Below, piece after piece: positions 12,230-24,659 of a stretch of 64,000 bases of DNA. How positions within the stretch are numbered: position 1 is the first letter of the stretch; every line of letters starts with the position of its first letter. Below the pieces are notes generated by a model. It saw only the letters and a list, made by a program, of their open reading frames with translations, was not told where the DNA came from and made no database searches. Source of the stretch: Riptortus pedestris. Taxonomy: Eukaryota; Arthropoda; Insecta; Hemiptera; Alydidae. The position numbers and the translations under genes are program-made. The stretch lies in the NCBI GenBank assembly GCA_019009955.1, contig CM032229.1, positions 9,236,501-9,300,500 on the forward strand. The letters run 5' to 3'.

Positions 12230-12990
12230 GCAGACCTTTAGTTATACATGAAATGTTTGAATGTCGAGTTTGGTAACGATCATATAAAATTACGACCACT
12301 AGAACGTTAAGAGACAAACATAATAGCAGGCATATACCGATTACCCTCATGACTAACGATTATACTAAGATGATGACGAAAATGGGGTTCGTATGTACCA
12401 ATATATTTGTATTTTTTTTAATTTCAGCTTAAACATTAAACCCCAACTTTAGTCATCACACGTTCAGCAATAATGGCAATGAATGCATCATGAGCTTCGT
12501 ATTCCAAGTTCAAATTTCAAATATTTTTTTTCAACGGACTTCGATTATTCGAAATACATCCTAATATGTAGAGCATCTATTGTTCAATAAAATTTGAAGT
12601 CAAGACCAGTTACATCGTCAATTATAATTTTACAGTCTTCACCATACTCGATATTTAAATTTTTCATTCAAGAATAAAGATGATATTAGTTAATGGCTGG
12701 CATAAGACTTGGAAGAAGGGGAAAGGGGTTAGAAGAGGGCTTCGAAAATTTATAATAACTCCGTTATTATTAGTCTAGTCGAAAAATGTTTAGTACAAAT
12801 TTCATGGAACTATAGATGCTCTACCATTGTGGATCTATACATGTTCTTTTAAATCAAATATTTCCTTTTTTTCGCCCTATAACGAATGATTCTTTTTTTT
12901 CATTATCTATTGGGTAGGATCGATGGACATTTGAAGACTTTTTCAAAAATCGTCCCATGAGTACAATGTCAATAGGTGATTTAGAAAGTA
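12230..12990 (-). repeat. Family A, rearranged copy
   Basis: Contains reverse-orientation core pieces (GTTTGGTAACGATCATA, ACGACCACTAGAACGTTAAG) and then forward-type pieces (GATGACGAAAATGGGGTTCG, AGGATCGATGGACATTTG), so the copy is rearranged or two copies are fused. No coding capacity. Confidence 0.6.
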
Positions 12991-14868
12991 ACCAGGCGGA
13001 TATTGGGGAGCCTTAATTGCAAATCTCTCACCTGTGAACCGAGAGGTTTGCTCATTAATTTTGATGTTATAGACTCGAGGCCAATCAATGTCAGGTAGTT
13101 CATTACATATCAATCAGATAATTATACATTTTTAAGGATATTTTAATTAGTAAATTGAATAATAACCTGCGTATTATGCATGTTATTTATGGTAATACCC
13201 TTAACTATCAAAATGTATTTATGTAATATGACAGCTACCGTGGCGATTAATGGTAAAAATGAGTAAAATTAATATATGTAGAGTTGAAGGCAAGATCTTG
13301 TCACTGTGCAAATAGTATGTCATCTAAGTAATTAAATTTTCTTTTTGTAATGTTTTAGTTTTATAAATATTCAAGCTCATTAATAAGGGAAGCCTATTTA
13401 ACTTATACTGTGACTTTCTGCCTTTATTTCAGATTAGAATTTGTAGGTATGATTTTGAAAATTTTAAACTGTACGCTGTTATAACCTTGGTATGGTTGAC
13501 TGCTTATTTCTAGCAATATTTTAGATCAATAACTATCCAAGAGCTAATTTGTACTATTATTTTTTTTTAATTCTATAGTGCCAGGATATATTGAATTAAA
13601 AGTTTATACAGTTTCGCCCATAAATTCTAGATTTATTCTTCCACTTCCTCATTAAAAAGTTAAAGCTACTCAGCAATAAAATTCTACAAACCAGTCTATG
13701 AATGTCATCAAATGGAGCAGGAAATCCCCCAAATTATATCCAAGTTATCCTTGATCTTCTCTTGCCCGAAATATTCTACTTTTCTTGACACCGACCAAAG
13801 GAGTATGATCGTAGCCAAGGACATGTAGCAGTAAAAGTACATTTTAGCCAAATGCGCCAGAGTTCCATATTTTTAAGACTAAATTAAATGTATGAGATTG
13901 TCTACTGAAGGATTACTCTTTTACAAAGGCAATAGGCAAAGTAAAATTGAATTTTCTTATTCACTATTAATTTCATACTCAAGGAATGTTTAACAATGAA
14001 TACAACAGTCCTAGGAACCATCTGGTTGTTGAACAACATCTTCGCCACGGTGTTCTATCAGGCTCTGGGAGTCTCCTGACATTATATCGCTGACGGAGTA
14101 AGACAATTCTGCTGTAGACTAGGGTATTCTTTAACCTTATCAGAGGCCAAGAACAAAAATTGTTAAGTTCTAAAAAAAAATTTATAATTAAGTGCTATTC
14201 TTACTTAATATTATGTTATTAACATTGTAAACAATTGTTTTTTACTTTATTTAAATATATATTTTTCTTCTTATTCTGGACCCAAAATTATTTATATATT
14301 CTTCAAGTTTTATGGCAAGGGCCTCCAATAAAAAACATTTTTTTCGGTGGAAATTTTATTGAAACTGGCCTACATGTTTCGTGGCTTATTTGCCACCTCT
14401 TCAGGGGCAATCCCTTTTAAAACAAATATGTACAAATTATTAATAACATAGATTTAACACTTCCCTTAAAAGAATTATTAAGCGGCAAATGTAGACACAA
14501 CTGAGTTTACTGGTAAATAATTTTAATTATAAATTAGCTAATTAAAAATAGACTCAAATTATATAAAACGCAATACATTAAAAAATATTGGTCATTGAGA
14601 AAAAAAAAGAGCATTCACGTTGACATTTAAAAATGAACATATATATGTAAATATCATTTTAGGTCTGTAATTGGTGAATAGTGAGTAAGTAAAGTTACTC
14701 GGCTTCTCCAACCTTTCAGATATTACGGTATAAAGATTGCAGAACCGGATATTGAAATCACATTCAAAAATAAAGAAAGCTATCTAATATTTAAAATATA
14801 TTTTAAAATAAATTCAAATAGAAAATGAGAGTGAGAAAGCCGTAATACTTGGGCTTACATATTTCTAA
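12991..14868. other. Intergenic DNA, mostly unrecognised
   Basis: A short block near 14370-14410 has CATGTTTCGTGGC and CACCTCTTCAGGGGC, a GTTTCG...CTTCAGG arrangement often seen near ends of retroelements. No gene is supported. Confidence 0.5.
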
Positions 14869-15300
14869 TTAGGCTCTATTACTACTTGCTTTGAAAATTC
14901 CCAAATTAATTCTAGTTTGAGTAATAGTTGTTCTTGGGACACAGGACGCACTCGATTCGAATGACATTTGCCCCGACACACCTGTTGCCGGAGTGCGGGC
15001 AGTGTTCCAACGAACTTGGAACAGGTTACGGTTCATTAATACCCATTTGCTTGAGGTGGTTAACATGTCCGAATAAGGGATATCAAATAGTTGGTTCCAT
15101 TCGGCAAGCGATTTATGAACCGTCAGAGCGAGCCACTCCATTGCTCCTCGAACCTAACGACCAACTATTGCGCCAACCCACATTTCAAATGATTCGACGT
15201 TTATTATATTTATACAACCTCGATGAATTAGAAATTCATTTCGGGGTGGCGGTCCTGCCTACCTGTTGATCCCCGGTGATGAAACCAGCTGACTGACGCG
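14869..15300. other. Higher-GC island of possible coding origin, unrecognised
   Basis: This roughly 430-bp stretch is clearly richer in G+C than both flanks and is open on both strands: + at 14928-15269, 113 codons; - at 14869-15141, 90 codons. A third, minus frame has a Cys-rich string with GNRCVGANVIRIECVLC but contains stops. The coding strand cannot be chosen, and no family is recognised. It may be a decayed transposon or gene fragment. Confidence 0.35.
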
Positions 15301-16094
15301 CACATTCTGAAATTTAATATTCATAATGAGTTCTCTGATCGAATTAGTATATCCGGATTTCATAAAAAAAAAACCAACAAACAATTCAATAAATTATTAG
15401 CTACTGATAAATGCTTTATGTATTAGTAATTTACTTTTTTATTAAGGTGATACTCAGGAAATCATTTTTGACTGAATAATGATCTTTTTTTTATAGCAAG
15501 GCTTCCTGAATAACACTTTCTCATAATGTCCTTATCAAGTAACGTATAATAGTTATAGATAGTGCATAGTTATTTCAATAAGGTCATCATATCGGATGAA
15601 ATAGGTTAATATATACAACAATTAAACAGTTTGATTCCTCACAACTTCCTCTATCACAAGTGTAAATTCTGAGTGACTTCGATTAAACAGTACATTTTAA
15701 AAAGTAAATAATCGTAAATCTCTTATAGCTTACATTCCTATATGAAATAATTAAAAAAGCTATTTTCTAGTGAAAATAAATAACAAAAGAGGTGGGGGGG
15801 GGCAGAAATTGTAAACCAGACTAATATGAATCATACTTATAATTATCATATAAATCTAAAAACATAACATCATTTGTCATAAAATGCCATTTATCTAATA
15901 AAATTTACTCTAATATAATTCTACTTTACCACAATAACCTTAGTACTAATAAAATTGGTATCCTGGAATAGTATTTCTTGTATATCATGTTTATACCGCA
16001 TTATACGATAACGAGAAAAATAATAAAATAACAAAAATATATAATAATAAAATTTATGTTGCATTTTTTTACGAAAAAAAAATGTGTAACGAAT
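15301..16094. other. AT-rich intergenic DNA
   Basis: Nothing recognised apart from a G-run near 15794-15801. Confidence 0.5.
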
Positions 16095-16620
16095 TATGAC
16101 GATTTTTCATTTCAGGCTTCACTTATAACCCCCACTCCTGCTTGCCCCTACAAATTTTAAAACAGCTTATAACCATGGAGAAGTTAATGCGTATTCCACG
16201 TACTGAGTTTTGTTTAGTTCAGTCTATTGTGTTCAATAACATTTTTTTTGCTCTCGCTGTAGTTTTTAGCGTATATCTAGTTTATAGTTTGTTATACGAC
16301 AAAACTGTATATAATAAGTGTTACTTTTAATAATAAAATAAATAACTTATGGTAAGTGAATGTTTGCCGATCAACCAATAGTAATCGAAATATTGCGATA
16401 TTATTTCAGACATTGGAGAAGATAATAAATTTATTATTAGGTTACGTTAAATTTTCGAATGATACGTGCAACTTTCTTAATTTTGAGAACCATCTCTTGA
16501 CAATAACAAACACAAAAAAAAAATAATTAGCAAAAATTGGTCGAGCCGTCCTCGCCAGAAGCTTTGACCAAAAAATGGGATACAATTTTATTTATACAGA
16601 TTATAAGTTTGTTTATGGAA
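16095..16620 (+). repeat. Diverged single copy of the 297-bp Helitron-like unit with a tail-like end
   Basis: The segment 16105-16430 follows the unit found in the 52.6-58.1 kb array: CATTTCAGGC, TTATAACCCCCACTCCTGC, a TACTGAGTTTTG-type stretch, TTTTTAGCGTATATC, TATACGACAAAACTG, GTTACTTTTAATAA and CCAATAGTAATCGAAATAT. The part at about 16525-16605 resembles the element tail (AAATTGGTCGAGCCGT, ACAATTTTATTTATACAG). It is heavily diverged, so it is an old relative of the array elements. Confidence 0.6.
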
Positions 16621-17459
16621 ATTAATATAATATATTCAATGTCATAAATATTATATTTTATTGAAGGTTTAAATATGTTATAGTAAACAAGATAAGTATA
16701 TTACTAATATAAATATTCCTAAATTCCCTTGCATCCAAAATTCTTTAATCAAGAATCCAAAAAACTAACAGACCTTGTATAAACATCGCAAGAAAAAAAA
16801 AATCGAAAAGGATACAATATATTTGCTTGGAGCTTGGAGTTGCCTGCAAGGAGGCAGTTCATTTAATCTGCGTATCCTATGCAAATGAACATGTCATTAG
16901 CATGACGATATAATTTAAGATAATGTTTACATACGTAGTGTTTTTTGTAATTGTAAATACAAAATCAGGTTTATTAGAACGCACGAAGTTCTAACAGTAA
17001 CTTAATAAAAAGCAAAATGAAGAAGAATAAAAAAGACTACATGCACGAGATAATTAATAAAACTTAATTTGTTGCACACACTCACTCTGACATATATAAA
17101 TATAAAGGGTATATACAACATTTCACACGGTGTTTTATATCACCATTTTCTCCATGAGAGAGGCAAATTCGGTAAGTCCGTCATTTTTTTTTTCTTTTTC
17201 CCAGCGAAACCAGTACAAAATAACAAAAAATAAATTAAAAGTAAAAGATAGATCGCACGAATGACTCGTCCAATTCTTGAGTTACAAAAGGATGCATAGA
17301 TCAACAATTGCAGATCATCAATAGTATAAAATGATGGTTATATAATATCCCTCTGGGAAATATTTTGAATTTTTGAACTTTTAATTAATGACGACACTAA
17401 GCAACGAATTTGCATTGCATCTTGCATGCATCGAAAACAATATTTGATATATAAGATTA
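16621..17459. other. Intergenic DNA, nothing recognised
   Basis: AT-rich, with no gene or named repeat supported. Confidence 0.5.
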
Positions 17460-18170
17460 GAATAAAGTGGTTCCAGATATAACAGCTTATTGTTGATATG
17501 ACATGAGTTGGAGTGAGGGTACACTGAAGGCTAAAAACTAAAAATTCAAAATATTGCGGTTAGTATTAAAGATAGAGAAAAAGTCCGTCACGCAGGGGCT
17601 GCGTAAACTAAACAGATTTCCCACGTGAAGTTATACAATAGAGAAATCTCCATACGAGAGCCGAACAGTTTTGGCGGGAAACTCAGTCGTCCGTTATCGG
17701 CCCAAATTTAATAAACTGGAAATATCTCGGTTATTATTCAAGATAGAGAAGAAATGTATAGAGCAATATTTATAGTAAATTTAATTTACAATAAGACTGG
17801 TTGTATACAATTTTTGATCCGACGTCTAGTAACGGAGATATTTCGAATTTTCGAAATTCCCCCCCCTCTAAACCCCCCTCTCCCGATTTCAGCAATTAAC
17901 AAACTTGATCTGTCTTTTTGCATAAAACGTTTAAATATCACGTTTGGTAACGATCAAACAAAAATTGTGACCGCTAGAGCGTTAACAGACAAATACACAC
18001 ATATATATATATATATATATAGATATATATATATATAATTTTGAACGGACCTCATTTTCGTCATCTCCTGGGTAGGATCAATGAACATTTGAAGAAAATT
18101 TTCGAAAATCGCGTCATGAATACGACGTCAATAGCTGATTTCCCTTAAAGGAAATCTGATAATAAATGTA
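17460..18170 (-). repeat. Family A, full-length reverse copy with (TA)n
   Basis: Reverse orientation. The right-end module (AAGTCCGTCACGCAGGGG, CTGCGTAAACTAAACAG) is at about 17580-17625, followed by a core with CTAGTAACGGAGATATT, GTTTGGTAACGATCAAAC and GACCGCTAGAGCGTTAAC. A (TA)n tract lies at about 18000-18037, then TTTTGAACGGACCTC, and the left end TGATTTCCCTTAAAGGAAAT is near 18140-18162. It shows that the (TA)n of several other copies sits at the same internal point. Confidence 0.78.
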
Positions 18171-18867
18171 TATGATAATATTTCTAGGTCATTTAATTTC
18201 CAATAAGATTGTATCTATACAATTTTGCGATCTGGCTTATAATAACGAAAATACTTTGAATTTAAAAATTCCTCCCCTCCCTCAATGCTGAAATGCGTTG
18301 TTCATTTGCATTCAAAGTCATAAATATTAAACCTTCTATTATCAAATTTCAATAAAAATCATGAAATATTTAAATTTGTTATAAAGTGTTGATTATACCA
18401 TTTTTTATACATTTTTGCTGTTTGTTGTTAGTACCAACCAAGACTAGAATCACTTTAATACTTAGATACATTCGTTACTGCACTTATCGTTACAATAAGC
18501 AAACTGCCTGCAACTTTCCTTAAGGTTATGCATCTATGTTTTATTATCGTTTTATAAGTATTAGTAGATTATAACTATAATTCTATCATTATATTAATAT
18601 CGTGGATCGAATATTGGCCTAGTCTAAAGATTATTTCATAAACATTGACCTCAATCCTCGACATACAACCATACCATCAGATTATATGTATATCGAGCGA
18701 TCCAAGGGATAAATACATTGATACATAAATACCAGAATCCTATTGATCCATTTTTGGGTGATATACTGTTCCCGATGGACCGGTCCCAGAACTGGTTCAA
18801 GGGACTCTGCCTCCATATTTACTCTCCATTTTCACGCTTGCCTCCTATTTGCATATGCATTATTATA
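18171..18867. other. Intergenic DNA between family A and the DNA transposon
   Basis: No gene supported; the frame at 18718-18957 extends into the transposon terminus and has no domain. Confidence 0.5.
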
Positions 18868-18871
18868 ATAT

Positions 18872-18906
18872 CGCCGTTCCGGAAGTATAATGACACAACT
18901 GCAAAA
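18872..18906 (+). repeat. Left terminal inverted repeat of the DNA transposon
   Basis: Begins CGCCGTTCCGGAAGTATAAT and continues TGACACAACTGCAAAA. It matches the reverse complement of 22437-22469 with about four mismatches, all transitions. Confidence 0.8.
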
Positions 18907-19386
18907 ACTGAAATTTTACAGGACAAGCAAAAGAAAAATAATTCCAATTTGTCTTAATAGAATGACCAATAGATTCGGTTTAATTCTTCTATGAGAGTAG
19001 TTTATAGACATTGTGGGTTATTATATCAACTTTTAAGCTATTTCAATTTATAAAATAATAAATACCAGATTCACAGCATCCAGTACCATGTAAATATGTC
19101 ATTGTTTTTCTGAAAATAATTCACATATTTTACACTTCTGTCATTATAGGAATAAGGAAAACAAGTAAAAGTATTAAGAAAACGTAATCAAAAAGTTTAT
19201 TTGAACACAATTTTATTATTTGAACAACAATTTATTATTGAAATAAGTAGTATGAAATCGATTTAACAAAAAATGATGGAAATTTTTAGAAAAATTGTGT
19301 AAAAACTGATACAAAAATTCTTAAACAATTACGAATTAAACAATAATAAAAATTGTACTATTTTTTTTTTTTTTTTTTACTTCTAA

Positions 19387-21965
19387 TTATTTAAGACTGT
19401 CATAAAAGGGTTTGTAGAAGGAGGGAATCATATTACTGTTCATTAAACTCATTAAGTCTTTTAACTTATTTGCCGGAAGAGGAATCTTCCGGCTGTACGC
19501 AGGTGTTAGAGAAAGGCTTTCTTTAGCACTTGTTGTTCTTTTTTTAAATTGAACCTCTTTCCACTCTACTTCCTTAAAACTATTTTTATATTGAAAAAAA
19601 TCACACCCTTTTTGGAATCTAATTTGTTTTATTTCGGACACCTTAAAAAGGTTTCCCTCTGTATCTTTTGTAAAATTTATCGCCATCTTATCGTAAAGTG
19701 ACTTGAATTCAAAAAAATCTGTATAACCCAATTCTTTAACTTTTAAGGGCTCGCCCTTCTTTTTGGCATTTCTAATAACGGAAACATATTGGTCGGGAAC
19801 ATAAATAGGTCCTGATCTTTTGGTCCTTTTTAAGCCTCTCTCAATGACGCTGTGCACTGCATCACCCTCATTCTGAGTGTGACCTCGAATGAGGTATTTA
19901 TGGGTTATGGAATGGACATCCAGATATCCAACAGCAAACAAGTACATTGCCATCATGTAAGAATGAAATAAGAAAATTAGTAGCAATCCTTCCTTACTCA
20001 AAAACCTAATCCTCTTCTGTTTTCTACTCACTTGTTTTTCTGTTGCCCCCCGCAATTATCGGAATAAAATACTATGTCACTCCCTGGTCTGCTTCTTGAC
20101 AGCTCTTCAATGTACAGGTATACTCCAGTGGCGATTTCATTAACTCCTCGGTTACCCAATCCCTCATGCCAAAAATAGCAATTAGTTTTGGATGTCAAAA
20201 TTTCGGTTACCTGAAGAAAAAAAACAGTTAGTTGCTTTATTTGATAATTATTAATAGTGGTTGATAAAACTTACTGTGAAGTTAAAGCAGTTTAGTCGGG
20301 ATTTGTAGTAAAATGTTGATGTTTGCCCCATCGGCACAGGTAGCACAGCTTGCAAATCGTAAACCGCAAGGTGTATATCGGACTTTTCTGCCTTTTCTTT
20401 ATCCAAAGACTTTTCTATTCTGCTAAGTTCTTTTTCTGTTTGGTGTTTTTTGAAATCTTCTTCAAGCCCGGATTTGTCTAGTGCATTTCTGTAACTTTCA
20501 CAACGATCACACTGATCCTTTTTGGGTATAAAAAACCCAATATTAAATTCGGTATTAAAAATTTTTGCAAATGCGTCATAGCTCGCAGCAGGCTTATTCA
20601 TCATAGAGCGTTCTGAGCAATAATGTCTATGAATGTCAGCAATTGTTAATGCACCATCTATAAACTCCCGTGATGTGTCTCTCCTCACATAGTGACTCTC
20701 TATTCGGGGTATTTTATTTATGTGATGCCTTACGGAATTTAAAATTTCTTCATCAATCTTCTTATGTCGATTATGTTTTCCACGATTATCTGATGGCGCG
20801 AATCCGTTCCCTGAAAATTTTCCATCGATAACAGTGCGGACTGCCCTTTCACTGATCCCAAGAGTGTTTATAAAGAATGTTTTGCACACCCTGATTTTTT
20901 TGTCAATCGTTAAATAAAAACAGCAATTCGGCCTCCTTGGTCGACTGGATGATATGCGACGGTAATTCAATTCAAGTTTTTCAATGCACGAATACAAAAA
21001 ATCACGTTGACGTTGCAACGATCCCAAAGCCCAGTATTCTTTAAACAGCTTAACTCTCTTTTCATTGGGGAAGTTTTTTGTACAAGACAAAACGCATTTA
21101 TCGGAACAGGGTATTCTCATCTTCCGGGCCTCGACAGTTTTGTTACTTCTGGATTTGTAACTGTTCCCTGAGTTTCTTAATCTTTTAGCAACATTCTGCT
21201 TCCAATTATTTTCATTTCTGGTCCTTTTTTTTTCCTTTTTTAGGTTGAGGATCTTCTGATCCATTTTCTTCGGTTGAGCCTGTAATGTCTTTATTAAAAG
21301 GCAGTGAAGCCGAGGACGTGATGTTTTCTGAGGAATCTTCGCTTGACGACTTATCGCTTGATGATTCATCGCTTGATGATTCATCGCTTGGTTCATACAG
21401 GTCACTGGAACCCGATGAAAATAATTTTTCATCGTCTGAACTGATAGGACTTTCAGATCGCTTACAGGGCTCAAGTTTTCGTAAGGCTAATTTCGTAGGG
21501 GTTGAGCTATGGATGACATACCTTGGCCGCATAGAAGATTGGGCCCCTTCCTTGGTCCGGTCATCATCCTCCATTCCAGGCTACGAATATAAACAAAATT
21601 ATGTACTTTATATTCTTTACCAGGTTGTTATTTTTATACACATAATGATATTTGTGGGGATTGTTCCATCCTATAAAGAAACTCAAATTGTTTATTTTAT
21701 GGTTAATCCAGCGGAGTTATCTTCTAAAAAAATAGATTAACACTACTAAAATAAACAAATGATTCTCTTACCAGCATAAGGACTTAGCCCATGTGATTAT
21801 TGATTATTAAAATATAATATTAAGTAAAACATTAAGTAACTGATAAAAATGTACCTCATTTGGTGTAGTCCCATGAGATGTAGTTGGACCTCTATCTGAT
21901 ACGTCCATTTGTTTACTCATGTTTTCATAAACAAGTCGCATTATTTTTTTTGTACGATCGCTCAT
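19387..21965 (-). pseudogene. Transposase-like DUF7869-family protein gene, damaged
   Basis: Exons on the minus strand: 21855-21965 (ATG at 21965, MSDRTKKIMRLVYENMSK...), 20275-21580, 20032-20210 and about 19957-19387 (TAA). The first three junctions are canonical GT/AG and phase-consistent. The product would be about 720 aa: an acidic Ser/Asp/Glu-rich N-terminus, a Cys cluster (IPCSDKCVLSC), a helix-turn-helix-like stretch (LGISERAVRTVIDG), CxxC (DQCDRCESYR), then the core with VYDLQAVLPVPMG, FYSDNCGGQQKN and RGHTQNEGDAVHSVIE. The D, D and E in these three motifs are spaced like an RNase H-fold catalytic triad (inference). Two lesions are visible. An A9 run at 21225-21233 puts exon 2 one base out of frame; eight As would keep it open. 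The last intron has donor GTGAGT but no AG near its pyrimidine-rich 3' end. The family name is recalled, not searched. Confidence 0.7.
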
Positions 21966-22300
21966 CACGGATAAATTTCGCCTGAAAAATTTAAAATGGT
22001 CAAATCAATTTGTAATGTTAAACAATTTAAATCAACGTCTGGGTACGATAATGACATAAAGGGCATTTAGGTCGTATTATTGTTTCAATATTTACTACGA
22101 CATTGACGGAAAGTACAGTTACGTCAAATAAAATAAATATTTATCAGAGTAAAATGACACAAAGTACACTTACGTCGTTGTAATGCTGAAAATATGTTTC
22201 ACTCTCACCAGTTGAGTCGATATCGTTCCGGTTCACTTTCACTTGTAGACCACTAATGAACATGCGACGACATGCGTCGTTATTCTACCGGAGGGGAAGG
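21966..22300 (-). promoter_or_regulatory. Probable 5' non-coding exon and promoter region of the transposase-like gene
   Basis: On the minus strand an acceptor (CAG at 21982-21984) precedes the coding exon by about 16 nt, and a good donor (GTAAGTGTAC reading down from about 22173) lies upstream. So a non-coding first exon probably sits around 22174-22260. No TATA box is obvious. Confidence 0.45.
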
Positions 22301-22434
22301 TAAATATGCATGCAGGTTATAACGACTGATCTTCCCTCTCGTGGCGAATTTTGTAAGTACAATTATGTCGATTTACAAACATCTAGTAAATGCATTTTTG
22401 AACCAGCCAATACAAAAATGTCAATTTCCCAAAA

Positions 22435-22469
22435 TTTTACAGTTGCGTCATTATACTTCCGGAGCAGCG
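22435..22469 (-). repeat. Right terminal inverted repeat of the DNA transposon
   Basis: Read inward on the minus strand it begins CGCTGCTCCGGAAGTATAAT and continues TGACGCAACTGTAAAA, the partner of the left terminus. The inverted pairing over this length cannot be chance. Confidence 0.8.
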
Positions 22470-22473
22470 ATAT

Positions 22474-23149
22474 ATCGAAAAGAATATGTATAATTCAGCG
22501 GATTTTATAGTGGCGCACTTATCTATAGAAACTGTCCCGAAATATTTCGGATAGAGCTAAATCTTCTTATGTAATACATTTGGTTGGTATAGAACTGAAT
22601 ACATTTGCATAAATTGTGTGCCACCGTTCGACCCTGGAAATCTTTTAAGACCTTAATAGGGCATAAATCACCAATAGCAATTACTTAAGTAGTAAATCCA
22701 TTAATTATTGACTAATAGATGTTTATTAGGAACTACTGAATACATTTTTTTTTATAACCAGGTGTTTTAAATCAGTCTCTCATTCTTTCATTTTAAAGGC
22801 ATAAATTAATGGCTGACACGAATTTCTAAAATTTAAATTATTATTAAATAATACATTGTACATTTTATGAACTTGCAATTTTTATTACTGTTGCAATTTT
22901 TTTAATTATTGAACAACTGTGCTTTGTCTGTTCCATACATTCTGACACAGAAAACGCATTTCAAAGGCAAAGGTGATTGTTTGTATTTTGAAACTTCATT
23001 TTGCAATTGGCTGTATTCTTTGAGAAACTCCAGAGTAATTAATGCTCAATAGTACATTAGCATAAAGTAGAAATCACGTGACCGTATCTTGAGGTTGGTT
23101 GAAGTTTGGAAACGGTAATATGTAAATTACTCGGTTAATATTTGTTTAT
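22474..23149. other. Intergenic DNA, nothing recognised
   Basis: AT-rich sequence without a supported gene or repeat. Confidence 0.5.
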
Positions 23150-23360
23150 TATTATTATTTAGTGTTGTCCACTTCTTGCTACAATGGCTAATTGGGACGG
23201 GCTATCTATAGGTTACCACTCTTTTCTAGCAAAGGTGCGTCTAAGGATTTTATTTAATGAGTCCATCACTAAATGAAGTCTTCTTGTCCAGGCGGGAATG
23301 GAACTCGCTACTATAGGTTTACAGTGTGAGATTAAGGACAACGCTTCAACTTACATGGCT
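23150..23360 (-). repeat. SINE (family B)
   Basis: Reverse copy with a TTATTATTATTTAGTGTTG tail, CTTTTCTAGCAAAGGTG body and GGAATGGAACTCGC (inverse of the B-box-like region), then a head ending GTGAGATTAAGGAC. Confidence 0.7.
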
Positions 23361-24659
23361 GACCTGAGCCACCCTTAACTTATTTCTATCAGTGATATTA
23401 CAATAAATAAAGAAGGGTTGATAAGGTAACTAAAATGTTTGTCTCCCACGATCTAGTTGAGTATGAACCATCCTCTTTCTAGTCTGACAATTGTCTATTT
23501 CCATTATGTCTTTAATGGGCAGATTAAAATACTGTCCTTGTACAGGTTTATCACACACTTTGACACCAATCAGACCGAAAGCCAAGTTATAAAAAATATA
23601 AACTTTGTCTTCAATATTATAATTACATACAACCCTTACACGATGCTTTATACACCATCCATGAAATATTGTCTTCCTTCATTGGGCCATTCAAAATAAA
23701 GTACTTTCTGAATTTATAAGCTTATTACCCATCTAAGGGATAGTCTGTCACAAAATGTTTGTTCCCCAAAACGTAATTTAAATTAATTTTATTGAGGTCG
23801 TAATTGCAAGTGCCTGTGTGAATCCATTAGTACCTTCTTGTATAAGTCTGCTCTTTGTTTATAATATTCATAGCCATTGAAAATTCACCTATATAAAGTC
23901 AAACGAATACTTTATTATTAGACACATTTATATAATAATATAATATTAATTGAAAGAATACTTTCAGCAGATTCTTATCTAGAGTCCAGTATACGTGGGA
24001 GATAATTGAAATATCTTTTAAATCGTTAGACTTAAAATTACAAAGGGTCAAAGATGTAGCTATAAAGACTTTTCAAACGCTTCATTTATTAATCACGGAA
24101 AATTTAGTTTTAACTACCAAGTGCGCGCACAAAAGATGGCGTTTCCTATTTTCGCTACATTTTTTAATACATTTTCTAATAATAGTCAATAAATAAACAT
24201 CTGATTTTTTTTGATTATCCATAAAATGGCGGCCAAAGTCGTTCCAATGTCACAAGGTAGATTTGATGTCAACTACCATTTATGAAATAAATGTAATGCA
24301 CATGCTTAAAACTACCTGTTTTGTCCCTAATAGACAATAATAATAAAGGAACTTTCTATTTATTGGTTACCTATAACCTCAACATTACCTCAAAATAAAA
24401 TAGACTCCATACTTTAAATTTCTTCATGTCAAAGTTGTTCTACTAACTACAAAAATAATGTCTAATATTTTTTTTTTTTTTTGGTTTTGAATATTATTAT
24501 AAATGTACAAAATTGAATGCAAATTAACGAATTACTCAAAAAAGTCAAATATTTACATTAAAAATTCTTTATTAGTGAATAAATCTCTAAAAATTATAGC
24601 TTCCGTAAATCTTCACTATTAGTCATTGAACTTTAAAAATAAAAGAATATATCATGAAA
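23361..24659. other. Intergenic DNA, nothing recognised
   Basis: No domain-bearing frame or named repeat could be supported here. Confidence 0.5.

Larger units (their letters stand above)
18868..22473 (-). mobile_element. 3.6-kb DNA transposon with inverted termini and a DUF7869-like transposase gene
   Basis: Two inverted termini of about 33 bp bound the segment 18872-22469, and ATAT stands immediately outside each end (18868-18871 and 22470-22473) as a possible 4-bp target duplication. Inside is a single minus-strand multi-exon gene that fills most of the element. This is the layout of an autonomous cut-and-paste transposon. A 4-bp target duplication would fit the Sola superfamily, but the low-complexity ATAT makes that assignment uncertain. 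A subterminal copy of the terminal motif lies at 22274-22295 (TGCGTCGTTATTCTACCGGA), and AAGTACASTTACGTC recurs near 22108 and 22158. Frameshift and splice damage in the gene suggest that this copy is inactive. Confidence 0.72.
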
